Of a stretch of 49,153 bases of DNA, positions 17,349-24,891 are shown piece after piece. The stretch spans positions 1 through 49,153 of the forward strand of contig DGSK01000064.1 of NCBI GenBank assembly GCA_002393955.1. Reading direction: 5' to 3'. A program made the translations under genes and the position numbers. The DNA is from Lachnospiraceae bacterium UBA4364. GTDB taxonomy: Bacteria > Bacillota > Clostridia > Lachnospirales > Lachnospiraceae. How positions within the stretch are numbered: position 1 is the first letter of the stretch; each line of letters begins with the position of its first letter. Under the pieces are notes generated by a model. The model was given only the letters and a program-made list of their open reading frames with translations, was not told the DNA's origin and made no database searches.

Positions 17349-18796
17349 CGGATATTGCAAGAAAAGATACACCAATAGATATAGATGAAGGGGATTCCGG
17401 CATCATTCTTGAAGATGTGGAGCGCGGGCTTTACGACTTTAAGGATGAGGAACGCGAGGAAGACTTTTTCAAAGTTGATGAAGGACTGACGGAAGAGATA
17501 GTCAGGGAAATCTCTGAGACAAAGCATGACCCGGAATGGATGCTGGATTTCAGGCTTAAGTCCCTGAGGATATACAATGAGCTGAAGGTTCCCAAGTGGG
17601 GCCCGCCCATTGACGGTCTTGATATGGAAAAGATCGTCACCTATGTAAGACCGAAGACTGATATGAAGGCGTCCTGGGAGGATGTTCCGGAAGATATAAA
17701 GAATGCTTTTGACAAGCTGGGCATACCTCAGGCGGAAAGAGAGAGTCTCGGTGGTGTAGGTGCACAGTACGACTCTGAGCTGGTTTACCACAATGTCCGC
17801 GAGGATGTGGCAAAGCAGGGCGTTATATATACGGATATGGAGTCGGCGCTTACCGGTGAATTTGAAGAAATGGTGCGGGAGCATTTCATGAAACTGGTGC
17901 CCCCTACGGATCATAAGTTTGCAGCGCTTCACGGCGCGGTATGGTCCGGCGGATCCTTTGTATATGTTCCACCCGGAGTAAAGGTAGACATACCCTTGCA
18001 GTCATATTTCAGACTGAACGCACCCGGTGCAGGACAGTTTGAGCATACCCTTATCATAGTCAGCGAGGATGCCGATGTACATTTCATAGAGGGATGTTCA
18101 GCGCCTAAGTACAATGTAGCCAATCTTCATGCCGGCTGCGTTGAGCTTTTTGTTGGGAAGAATGCACATCTAAGATATTCGACCATAGAGAACTGGTCCA
18201 AGAATATGTATAACCTGAATACCAAACGTGCCATCTGCGAGGAGGGTGGAACGGTTGAGTGGATATCCGGGTCCTTCGGGTCCCATGAGTCATATCTCTA
18301 TCCTACATCCATACTTAAGGGTGACAATTCCCACGCGGAATTTACCGGCGTGACTTTCGCAGGAAAGGGACAGAACCTGGATACAGGCGCAAGGATGGTG
18401 CATATCGGAAAGGGCACATCTTCCTTCATAGATACCAAGTCCATCTGTAAGAGCGGTGGAATCAGCACATACCGCAGCAGCGTGGAAATAAGAAGCACTG
18501 CGGAAGGTTCAAAGGCTTCAGTAAACTGCGGATCCCTTATGCTTGACAGTATTTCCAGGTCTGATACGGTACCGGCTATGGATATCCGTACTGATAAGGC
18601 TGATGTGGGACATGAGGCAAAGATCGGTAAGATTGATGACGAGGCTGTATTCTACCTGATGAGCAGGGGAATAAGGGAAGCTGATGCAAGGGCAATGATA
18701 GTAAGCGGTTTTGCAAATCCTGTCAGCAAGGAGCTGCCCCTTGAATATGCAGCCGAGATGAACAACCTGATCAAGCTCGAGATGGAGCAGGGGTAG
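17345..18796 (+). CDS. sufB: Fe-S cluster assembly scaffold SufB
   Basis: SufB is the core scaffold on which nascent Fe-S clusters form, in complex with SufC and SufD. The 483-residue length is normal. Family landmarks include WMLDFRLKSLRIYNEL, SEGVIYTDME-type KQGVIYTDMESAL, VPPGVKVDIPLQSYFR, FIEGCSAPKY, the right-handed helix core with AEFTGVTFAGKGQ, VNCGSLML carrying the conserved C-terminal cysteine, and VGHEAKIGKI. It is translationally coupled to sufC. A 116-base gap with a hairpin separates it from sufD, unlike the tight sufC-sufB joint, so SufD may be expressed at a different level. Confidence 0.97.
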   Translation: MTDIARKDTPIDIDEGDSGIILEDVERGLYDFKDEEREEDFFKVDEGLTEEIVREISETKHDPEWMLDFRLKSLRIYNELKVPKWGPPIDGLDMEKIVTYVRPKTDMKASWEDVPEDIKNAFDKLGIPQAERESLGGVGAQYDSELVYHNVREDVAKQGVIYTDMESALTGEFEEMVREHFMKLVPPTDHKFAALHGAVWSGGSFVYVPPGVKVDIPLQSYFRLNAPGAGQFEHTLIIVSEDADVHFIEGCSAPKYNVANLHAGCVELFVGKNAHLRYSTIENWSKNMYNLNTKRAICEEGGTVEWISGSFGSHESYLYPTSILKGDNSHAEFTGVTFAGKGQNLDTGARMVHIGKGTSSFIDTKSICKSGGISTYRSSVEIRSTAEGSKASVNCGSLMLDSISRSDTVPAMDIRTDKADVGHEAKIGKIDDEAVFYLMSRGIREADARAMIVSGFANPVSKELPLEYAAEMNNLIKLEMEQG

Positions 18797-18857
18797 TTTA
18801 TAACTTTTTGCTTTTTCGGTTGCAGAAAATACAGCGCATAAGATTGTGACAGCAGGT

Positions 18858-18883
18858 GGTGCAGGCTGCACCAGAATGTTTTT
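18858..18883 (+). terminator. Possible attenuator between sufB and sufD
   Basis: GGTGCA/TGCACC form a 6-base stem with a 3-base loop at 18858-18872, and TTTTT follows six bases later. The offset of the T run makes it a weak terminator that might lower sufD expression. Confidence 0.35.
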
Positions 18884-18912
18884 AAAGAGCATTGGAAACG
18901 GATAAAAAAAGC

Positions 18913-20145
18913 ATGGATATAAAGAATGATAGAAAAGATACATATACCGTAAACCACCTTCCGGTACTTACCTGGTACAGGGATAAGCTCAATGATGTGG
19001 AGATGGAGGTTTCGGAGGCTACGATAGAAGCTATTGCCAAAGCTTCCCATCCGGCATATCTGGTTAAGCCTCAGTTTCCGGAAGAAATGAAAGTTACGGA
19101 AGGTGTCAGCCCTGCCGGGCTTCTGAAGGGTTATGAAGCTGAGGGCATGGAGATAAAGCGTGAAGAGTATGTGGCAGGAAAGTATCCCATGTATCAGGAA
19201 CAGGTATTTCCTACCGGTATGGGTGCTGATATAGACCGGCTGATCGTAAAGACAGGCGTGCCGGCCCGCGTGATGGAGCTGCCTGCCAATACAAAGATAA
19301 AGGATCCGGTATATCTTCATTACACTTATCCCACAGGGGCAGAGGATATCGATACCACGCTTATAAGGATCGGTGAGGGCAGTGAGATCACCATCATCCA
19401 GTATATGGATTCAGAGCAGGGTGCAACCAATGGATTTGCCGGTACTCAGACCAGAGTTATACTTGGCAGGAATGCAAAGCTTCACCTCATAAAAGTGCAG
19501 TGCCTGCCGTCCAAATTCTTATATTTTAATGATATGGGGAGCAGGCTGGCCGAAAATTCGGAATTTACTTATACAGAGCTTTCCCTTGGTTCGGAGAAGT
19601 CATACCTTGGTACATATATAGATCAGATTGGTGATGAGTCGAGGTTCAGGGCTGATCTGGGATTTGTTGCAGCCGGCGGCAGCCTTACCGATATAAATTA
19701 CACTGATGTTTTTAAAGGGAAAAAGAGCGAAGGCGTGATGCGGTTTAACGGTGTGATGCTTGATGGCTCTTACAAAGCTTCCAGGGAAACCCTTGATTTC
19801 AGAAAAGGTTCCGTGGGCGCTGACGGTGACGAGGAGGAAAATATCCTCATGCTCGGCAGAAATGTTGTAAATAAGGCTATCCCCCTGATCCTTGGTGAGG
19901 AAGAAAAGGTGAACGGAAGACATGCTGCATCAGCCGGAAAGATTTCGGATGAGATGCTCTTCTACATGGAGACAAGGGGTATTGATGAACGTGCTGCCAG
20001 AGAAATGATGATAAGGTCCAATATTTCAAGAGTGACGAGGCTCATTCCTAACGGAGAGATAAGAGCGGCAGCCGATTCTTACGTGGACAGGATTTTTTCA
20101 AATTGCAGCGGTGACTGTAAAGCATGCCCCAGCGGAAGTCACTGA
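18913..20145 (+). CDS. sufD: Fe-S cluster assembly protein SufD
   Basis: SufD is the SufB paralogue that completes the SufBC2D complex and is needed for iron entry. The 410-residue product carries NHLPVLTWYRDKLNDV near its start, a family-typical N-terminus. The beta-helix core and the C-terminal HAASAGKISDEMLFYMETRGIDERAA block are shared with SufB. The ATG at 18913 is taken as start; an in-frame TTG at 18892 is possible and neither has a strong ribosome site. Oddly, the protein ends in a cysteine-rich tail (NCSGDCKACPSGSH) containing CX3CX2C, which could bind metal. It is followed by the long ABC-F leader, not by sufS. Confidence 0.93.
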   Translation: MDIKNDRKDTYTVNHLPVLTWYRDKLNDVEMEVSEATIEAIAKASHPAYLVKPQFPEEMKVTEGVSPAGLLKGYEAEGMEIKREEYVAGKYPMYQEQVFPTGMGADIDRLIVKTGVPARVMELPANTKIKDPVYLHYTYPTGAEDIDTTLIRIGEGSEITIIQYMDSEQGATNGFAGTQTRVILGRNAKLHLIKVQCLPSKFLYFNDMGSRLAENSEFTYTELSLGSEKSYLGTYIDQIGDESRFRADLGFVAAGGSLTDINYTDVFKGKKSEGVMRFNGVMLDGSYKASRETLDFRKGSVGADGDEEENILMLGRNVVNKAIPLILGEEEKVNGRHAASAGKISDEMLFYMETRGIDERAAREMMIRSNISRVTRLIPNGEIRAAADSYVDRIFSNCSGDCKACPSGSH

Positions 20146-20171
20146 AGACAGCTTTGATTTTTATTTTCATA

Positions 20172-20212
20172 TTGCTTTATTATTCCAAAAGTGTTATTCT
20201 CTCAAACATAAT
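20172..20212 (+). promoter_or_regulatory. Candidate promoters for the ABC-F leader
   Basis: TTGCTT (20172-20177) and TATTCT (20195-20200) are 17 bases apart. An alternative -10, CATAAT at 20207-20212, has only a poor -35. Either would produce a leader of about 410-425 bases before the ABC-F gene. Confidence 0.5.
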
Positions 20213-20245
20213 AGAGAAAGGCGCACAGAGTGTGTAGGTGAGGAA

Positions 20246-20260
20246 ATGAAGAACAGATAA
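20246..20260 (+). CDS. Possible four-codon leader peptide (MKNR)
   Basis: ATG AAG AAC AGA TAA is preceded by AGGTGAGG, a good ribosome site. Very short translated ORFs early in the leader are known from ribosome-mediated attenuators controlling antibiotic-resistance ABC-F genes. The coding status is inferred from position and ribosome site only. Confidence 0.35.
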   Translation: MKNR

Positions 20261-20313
20261 TCAGATTTGGTAAATACAAGCAATTAACTAGGACTTTAAA
20301 GGTCTGTTTGTGT

Positions 20314-20406
20314 ATGCCGGATTGGATTATCGTATTCATTTTGAAGCCAGCAGAAGTGGTTTTGTGTGCATTTCGGCATATTTTAAGTCTTCATTTGTAT
20401 ATGTGA
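20314..20406 (+). CDS. Possible 30-codon leader peptide ending at the attenuator
   Basis: This reading frame begins MPDWIIVF and ends with TGA at 20404-20406, whose last base is the first base of the intrinsic terminator stem. AAAGG lies 11 bases upstream of its ATG. Codons 2-5 contain GGATTGGAT, which can pair with the 5' arm of the terminator, so translation would control which structure forms. This geometry suggests a regulatory leader, but translation is unproven. Confidence 0.4.
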   Translation: MPDWIIVFILKPAEVVLCAFRHILSLHLYM

Positions 20407-20433
20407 TCCACTCCGGTATGGAGTGGATTTTTT
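20406..20433 (+). terminator. Intrinsic terminator (attenuator) inside the ABC-F leader
   Basis: ATCCACTCC (20406-20414) and GGAGTGGAT (20420-20428) form a perfect 9-base stem with a GGTAT loop followed directly by six T. It lies about 200 bases before the ABC-F start codon, so it must be bypassed for expression. GGATTGGAT at 20319-20327 matches the 3' arm at 8 of 9 bases and is the likely antiterminator. Confidence 0.8.
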
Positions 20434-20448
20434 GTGCGATAAGACGGT

Positions 20449-20606
20449 CAAGCAGACTGCCGTTAGGCAGTCTGCTTGGGCACAGGGCAATTCACGGGGA
20501 GTCATGTTTACATGAACGACTCCGTGAATTGTACTGTGGCAAGCGGGCTGCATGCCCGCATACAAGTCTGTTTGACCGGCAACGCATCACCGGGCAGCTT
20601 GGCTGC
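20449..20606 (+). promoter_or_regulatory. Chain of four hairpins between attenuator and ABC-F start
   Basis: Stem 1 is perfect over 13 bases (20449-20461 with 20466-20478). Stem 2 pairs CAATTCACGG-GAGTC with GACTCCGTGAATTG with one bulge (20488-20531). Stem 3 is GCGGGC/GCCCGC (20543-20559). Stem 4 is GCAGC/GCTGC (20594-20606). None has a T run, so they are not terminators. They end just before the AAAGGAGG site and may affect translation or RNA stability. Confidence 0.55.
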
Positions 20607-20630
20607 GGGGGATATGAAAGGAGGATATAT

Positions 20631-22163
20631 ATGTCACAGATACAAGTGAATAATCTGACTTTCGCATATGACGGAAGTGCAGATGATGTTTTTGAAAACG
20701 TAACTTTTAATATCGATACTGACTGGAGGCTGGGATTTATCGGCAGGAACGGAAAAGGAAAGACTACTTTTCTGAAGCTTTTGCTGGGAAAATATCCCTA
20801 TAGCGGAAGCATTACATCAAATACTGCTTTTGACTATTTTCCTTATCCTGTATCAGCCAGAGATATGGAAAGAACGGCATCAGACCTTATCGAAGTCTGG
20901 AAGCCCCAGGCAGAAATATGGCAGGTGCTCATTCAGATGGATCAGATAAAAATGGATGCCGAATGTCTGTACAGGCCTTTTGGGAGTCTTAGTTTTGGTG
21001 AGCGGACGAGGGTGATGCTGGCAGTTCTTTTTGCAGGGGAAAACGAGTTCCTTTTGATTGATGAACCTACAAACCACCTTGACAGCAGGGCAAGGGGGGC
21101 AGTAAAAGAGTATCTTGCTTCCAAGAAGGGCTTTATCCTTGTTTCTCATGACCGGGATCTGTTAGACCGGGTATGTGACCATGTGCTTGTACTGAACCGG
21201 TCGACAATAGAAGTGCAGGCGGGAAACTTCTCTTCATGGTGGGAGAATAAGGAGAAGCAGGATGCGTACAGACTGGCTGAAAATGAAAAGCATCTAAAGG
21301 AAATAGGCAAACTTAAAAGTGCTGCAGACAGGAGCAGCCGCTGGGCTGAAAAGAACGAAAACACAAAAATCGGCTTCGACCCCGTTAAGGAGCCGGAGAG
21401 AAATATATCCACAAGATCCTATATCGGTGCCAAGACCAAAAAGATGCAGTCCAGAGTGAAGTCCTATGAGATGCGGATGGAAAGAGAAATCGAAGAAAAG
21501 GAAGGTCTGCTTAACGATATAGAGCGCGTGACTGATCTTAAGATACAGCCGCTTAAATTTCACAAGGAAATTTTGATAAATGCAAAAGACCTGTCACTTA
21601 AGTATAAGTCTGCCGGACGGGAACTTTTCTCAGGAGTTGATTTTCAGGTAAAAAGAGGGGAAAGGCTGGTGATTTCGGGAAACAACGGGTGCGGTAAGTC
21701 GAGTATACTGAAAGCTGTTCTTAATGTTTTAGACCTGCCGGAATACGGGACAGATCCGGAACTGCTTATATCCGGGGATTTTGAAGTCGCAGGCGGCATG
21801 ACAATATCCTATGTCAGTCAGGATACTTCTTTCCTTTATGGCTCTCTCCATGAGTTTGCCTGTAAGAGAGGGCTTGATGAGAGTCTTTTCCTGGCTGTGT
21901 TAAGGAATCTTGATTTCGGAAGGGAGCAGTTTGCAAAGGATATGAGGGAGTATTCCGAGGGGCAGAAAAAAAAGGTTCTCATTGCAGCAAGCCTGATCAC
22001 GCCTGCTCATCTGTATATGTGGGATGAACCACTTAATTATATTGATGTATTTTCAAGAATGCAGATTGAAAAACTGATACTGAAATACAATCCCACAATG
22101 CTGTTTGTGGAGCATGATGTCAGATTCCGGGAAAAGGCAGCTACGGAGATCGTCAGGATCTGA
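20631..22163 (+). CDS. Lsa-like ABC-F ribosomal protection protein
   Basis: The 510-residue product has two ABC ATPase domains and no membrane segments, the hallmark of ABC-F translation factors. Members of the Lsa group bind the ribosomal E site and displace lincosamides, streptogramin A and pleuromutilins. Domain 1 shows GRNGKGKTT, SFGERTRVML and LLIDEPTNHLD. The charged interdomain linker lies around residues 210-310. Domain 2 shows SGNNGCGKSS, YSEGQKKKVLIAASL and MWDEPLNYID, the last typical of the Lsa/Vga branch. ATG 20631 has AAAGGAGG upstream; the frame is open 321 bases further left only by chance. The long attenuated leader supports antibiotic-induced expression. Actual resistance is untested. 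Confidence 0.87.
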   Translation: MSQIQVNNLTFAYDGSADDVFENVTFNIDTDWRLGFIGRNGKGKTTFLKLLLGKYPYSGSITSNTAFDYFPYPVSARDMERTASDLIEVWKPQAEIWQVLIQMDQIKMDAECLYRPFGSLSFGERTRVMLAVLFAGENEFLLIDEPTNHLDSRARGAVKEYLASKKGFILVSHDRDLLDRVCDHVLVLNRSTIEVQAGNFSSWWENKEKQDAYRLAENEKHLKEIGKLKSAADRSSRWAEKNENTKIGFDPVKEPERNISTRSYIGAKTKKMQSRVKSYEMRMEREIEEKEGLLNDIERVTDLKIQPLKFHKEILINAKDLSLKYKSAGRELFSGVDFQVKRGERLVISGNNGCGKSSILKAVLNVLDLPEYGTDPELLISGDFEVAGGMTISYVSQDTSFLYGSLHEFACKRGLDESLFLAVLRNLDFGREQFAKDMREYSEGQKKKVLIAASLITPAHLYMWDEPLNYIDVFSRMQIEKLILKYNPTMLFVEHDVRFREKAATEIVRI

Positions 22164-22203
22164 AAATGAAAGTATTGAATTATCGCATATAAAATCACTG
22201 GAT

Positions 22204-22232
22204 TTGTCGTGGCAAACAAAAGATGTTATAAT
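22204..22232 (+). promoter_or_regulatory. Promoter of sufS-sufU
   Basis: TTGTCG at 22204-22209 and TATAAT at 22227-22232 are 17 bases apart. TG one base before the -10 gives an extended -10 (TGTTATAAT). The sufS-sufU pair can thus be transcribed independently of sufCBD and the ABC-F gene. Confidence 0.65.
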
Positions 22233-22334
22233 GACACCGTTTGTTGTGAGCAGTGTCCGGACATTCTTAAGAGTGCGCAGGACATAAACAGTAAAAAGGT
22301 CCGGGGATGAAACGGGCCGGAATGGAACAGATAG

Positions 22335-23573
22335 ATGGATGTAAATTCAATACGCAGGGATTTTCCCATACTTGCAGACAATCCCGAATATATTTATTTT
22401 GATAATGCGGCTACTTCCCAGAGACCGGTGCAGGTGCTTGAGGCGATAGAAAATTTTTACCGCACCACCAATGCAAATCCTTTAAGAGGTCTGTATGAGT
22501 GGAGCGTAGGGGCCACGGATATTTATGAGAAGTCAAGGCATGCAATGGCGGGATTCATAGGTGCAGAGCATGACGAAGAGATCATTTTTGTGCGCAATGC
22601 TACCGAAGCGCTGAACCTCGTGGCATATTCCTATGGCCTTAACAATCTGCATGAGGGTGACGAGATATTGATCACTGTAATGGAGCACCACAGCGATATA
22701 CTGCCCTGGCAGATGGTGGCAAGATCCACCGGGGCAGTGCTCAAATATATCGAGCCTGAAGATGACGGTACTATTACGGAAGAAAATCTTAGGAGCTGTG
22801 TTACCGAAAAGACTAAGCTTATCGGAATGGCGCTTGTTTCTAACGTGCTGGGAGTAAAGAATCCCGTGAAGCTGGCTGCTGAACTGGTTCATGCAAATGG
22901 TGGTGTGATGGTGGCTGACGGAGCGCAGGGTGTTCCCCATATGAAAGTGGATGTGAAGGAGATCGGTGCTGATTTTCTGGCATTTTCCGGGCACAAGATG
23001 TTAGGTCCCATGGGAATAGGTGCACTGTACGGGCGCATGGAACTGCTTGAGAAGATGCCTCCCTTCCTTAGCGGCGGTGAGATGATAGAATATGTAAAGC
23101 GTGACTCTGCAACTTATGCGGAGCTTCCCCACAAGTTTGAGGCGGGAACCGTAAATGCTGCAGGGGCTGCAGGCATGGCAGCGGCAGCAGAGTACCTGAA
23201 CAGCATCGGTTTTGATGCCATAGAGGAGCAGGAGAATAAGGTCACAAAGATAGTGTACGAGGGACTTAAGTCTATTCCTTATGTGCATGTATATGGCAGT
23301 GACGATGTGACGAAGCATTCGGGTATAGTCACTTTCAACATAGACGGCTGCCATCCCCATGATATATCAACCGTGCTGGATGATGAGCATATCGCTGTCC
23401 GCGCGGGACATCACTGTGCGCAGCCACTTATGGAATTCATGCAGGAAAGGCTTAAGATGGAGTTCAGGGCTACTGCAAGGGCAAGCGTATATTTTTACAA
23501 TACGGAAGAAGAAGCAGAGAGATTTGTTGAAGCGGTAAAGAAAGTAAGAGGCTGGCTGGGATATGGAGCTTAA
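22335..23573 (+). CDS. sufS: Cysteine desulfurase SufS
   Basis: SufS removes sulfur from cysteine as an enzyme-bound persulfide and passes it to SufU for Fe-S assembly. The 412-residue product is a class V aminotransferase-fold PLP enzyme. YFDNAATSQRP lies near the N-terminus, VMEHHSDILPW in the middle, the PLP lysine is K221 (FSGHKMLGP), and the persulfide cysteine is C361 in RAGHHCAQP. The ribosome site is weak (GGAA). The gene overlaps sufU by 11 bases, ensuring coupled production of the desulfurase and its acceptor. Its own promoter lies about 100 bases upstream. Confidence 0.97.
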   Translation: MDVNSIRRDFPILADNPEYIYFDNAATSQRPVQVLEAIENFYRTTNANPLRGLYEWSVGATDIYEKSRHAMAGFIGAEHDEEIIFVRNATEALNLVAYSYGLNNLHEGDEILITVMEHHSDILPWQMVARSTGAVLKYIEPEDDGTITEENLRSCVTEKTKLIGMALVSNVLGVKNPVKLAAELVHANGGVMVADGAQGVPHMKVDVKEIGADFLAFSGHKMLGPMGIGALYGRMELLEKMPPFLSGGEMIEYVKRDSATYAELPHKFEAGTVNAAGAAGMAAAAEYLNSIGFDAIEEQENKVTKIVYEGLKSIPYVHVYGSDDVTKHSGIVTFNIDGCHPHDISTVLDDEHIAVRAGHHCAQPLMEFMQERLKMEFRATARASVYFYNTEEEAERFVEAVKKVRGWLGYGA

Positions 23574-24024
23574 GAATTTATACAGGGAAATAGTCAATGA
23601 ACATAATCTTCACCCTACGCATAAGGGTGATATGGAGTCGCCGTCAATGATACTTAACGGTGTGAATCCGAGCTGCGGCGACGATATATATCTGCAGCTT
23701 AAGCTGGATGAAAATGACATAGTGACGGATGGATGTTTTAACGGCTCCGGATGTGCCATTTCCCAGGCATCTGCAGACATGATGCTTGATCTGATAATCG
23801 GAAGCACAAAGGAAGAGGCTCTCGCATATGCGGAGAAATTCATGAACATGGTACGCAGTACTGCTACTCCCGAAGAGATCGAATCTCTTGATGAGGCGGC
23901 TTCCCTTGAGGATATTTCCCATATGCCTGCCCGTGTGAAGTGTGCAACCCTTGGATGGAAGACCATGCAGCGCATGCTCCGTGACGGTGAAAGTGAAGGC
24001 GGCAGCAGACAGTCCTGTGGGTGA
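23563..24024 (+). CDS. sufU: Sulfur-transfer protein SufU
   Basis: SufU is the zinc-dependent sulfur acceptor of SufS in Gram-positive bacteria. The 153-residue product keeps the expected zinc ligands: C38 and D40 in NPSCGDD, C64 in GSGCAISQAS, and C127 in RVKCATLGW. The 20-residue insertion between the second and third cysteine region that marks SufU relative to IscU appears present (EIESLDEAASLEDIS). The overlap with sufS and the absence of SufE or IscU nearby support this role. The C-terminal tail has one extra cysteine (QSCG). Confidence 0.95.
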   Translation: MELKNLYREIVNEHNLHPTHKGDMESPSMILNGVNPSCGDDIYLQLKLDENDIVTDGCFNGSGCAISQASADMMLDLIIGSTKEEALAYAEKFMNMVRSTATPEEIESLDEAASLEDISHMPARVKCATLGWKTMQRMLRDGESEGGSRQSCG

Positions 24025-24038
24025 TGCTAGAAAGCGTT

Positions 24039-24145
24039 GCGACGTCGAAGTTCTTGCAAAACTTCAGTCGCCCGCTATCGATTTGCACAGGTTCGCCGGG
24101 ATGCAAAACGGCATCATAGCTTATTTGTCCCTGACGGATAAGCCT
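24039..24145 (+). other. Hairpin-rich gap after sufU
   Basis: Three stems can be drawn. GCGAC/GTCGC with inner GAAGTT/AACTTC spans 24039-24071, TTTGCA/TGCAAA lies around 24083-24106, and GCTTAT/ATAAGC around 24120-24144. TGCAAAA occurs three times in the gap. There is no T run, so a simple terminator is not seen. The function is unknown. Confidence 0.4.
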
Positions 24146-24218
24146 TAGTTACGCGCCTGCAAAATTTATACATATGCTTCGTAAATTACCCGGTTCAAAT
24201 GATTAGCGAGTTATAGAT

Positions 24219-24485
24219 ATGAGAATCTGGTTCCGTATATGGAAAAATGCACATCTGATAAAGCAGACTGTCATCGAGCGAAACGAAGATGATACCCGTA
24301 CCCACAAGGTTTTCAATTCCCTTGAGGATGCCTGTCACGAATTTGATCTGGATATTCCCATCTGGCTTGATAAAAATGTAAAAGAGTTTAAACGATCATC
24401 AAAGACTCGTTTCACTGCAGACAGCTTTATTTCCGAGATTGATTTTGACCATATGGAAATGAGTGTGCTGGAGGAGGATATCTGA
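24219..24485 (+). CDS. Small conserved-type hypothetical protein
   Basis: The 88-residue product starts MRIWFRIWKNAHLIKQTVIE and contains acidic and aromatic residues with the patterns DTRTHKVFNSLEDACHEFDL and IWLDKNVKEFKR. It looks like a small soluble protein of a type seen in other Clostridia, but I cannot name a family or function. No signal peptide or membrane helix is present. The ribosome site is weak. It stands between sufU and a regulatory gap, about 195 bases after sufU, so it may be monocistronic. Confidence 0.65.
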   Translation: MRIWFRIWKNAHLIKQTVIERNEDDTRTHKVFNSLEDACHEFDLDIPIWLDKNVKEFKRSSKTRFTADSFISEIDFDHMEMSVLEEDI

Positions 24486-24530
24486 TGTTCCTGTCCCGGA
24501 AATCCCGGTAAAACCCCTATAAAAGGAGGT

Positions 24531-24562
24531 GTGCCCGGACGGTGATGACTCCACCCGGGCAC
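24531..24562 (+). other. Strong hairpin within the 24486-24891 gap
   Basis: GTGCCCGG (24531-24538) and CCGGGCAC (24555-24562) form a perfect 8-base G+C-rich stem directly behind AAAGGAGG (24522-24529). No T run follows, so it is not a standard terminator on this strand. It could hide or present the ribosome site for the short frame starting at 24545. Confidence 0.45.
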
Positions 24563-24627
24563 GAAAACTATGAAAACAATTTGAACTTTCTTAACTGTCT
24601 ATATGATAAAATAAAAATATGAACAAA

Positions 24628-24703
24628 TTGTTAACATGGGGTTAAAACATTGTTAAAATGACGATAGAACTATAATAAATACACTTGTTTATTGTTAAAA
24701 ATG
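24628..24703 (+). repeat. Three helically phased TTGTTAAnATG direct repeats
   Basis: TTGTTAACATG (24628-24638), TTGTTAAAATG (24650-24660) and TTGTTAAAAATG (24692-24703) start 22 and 42 bases apart, close to two and four DNA turns. The first contains the palindrome TGTTAACA. TATAAT at 24671-24676 lies between the second and third copies. This is a candidate operator region upstream of the aminotransferase and sensor genes. Confidence 0.5.
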
Positions 24704-24744
24704 CACAAAAACAAGAGCTCGCCCCGGTTCAGGTACTTCGTTGG

Positions 24745-24795
24745 TGATATCCGTCAAGCAGCATTAAAGAGGTACACTAAGTGGCACGGATATCA
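24745..24795 (+). promoter_or_regulatory. Long-range inverted repeat before the aminotransferase gene
   Basis: TGATATCCGT (24745-24754) and ACGGATATCA (24786-24795) are a perfect 10-base inverted repeat with a 31-base loop. TATAAT follows at once (24796-24801). It could form a stem in leader RNA from an upstream promoter or serve as a protein-binding site. Confidence 0.45.
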
Positions 24796-24891
24796 TATAA
24801 TTGTAGTGAACGCATTTGGCTATTGTGCATTCGTGACAGATAATGCCTGAATATAGGACATATTTTTAAGTGATCATCGTGGAGGATCGAT

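Noticed and set aside
20310..20630. N-terminal extension of the ABC-F protein
   Set aside because: It would be translated through the terminator and hairpins; the strong AAAGGAGG and family N-terminus place the start at 20631.
24192..24208. tRNA-like GGTTCAAAT motif
   Set aside because: No acceptor, D or anticodon arm can be formed around it.
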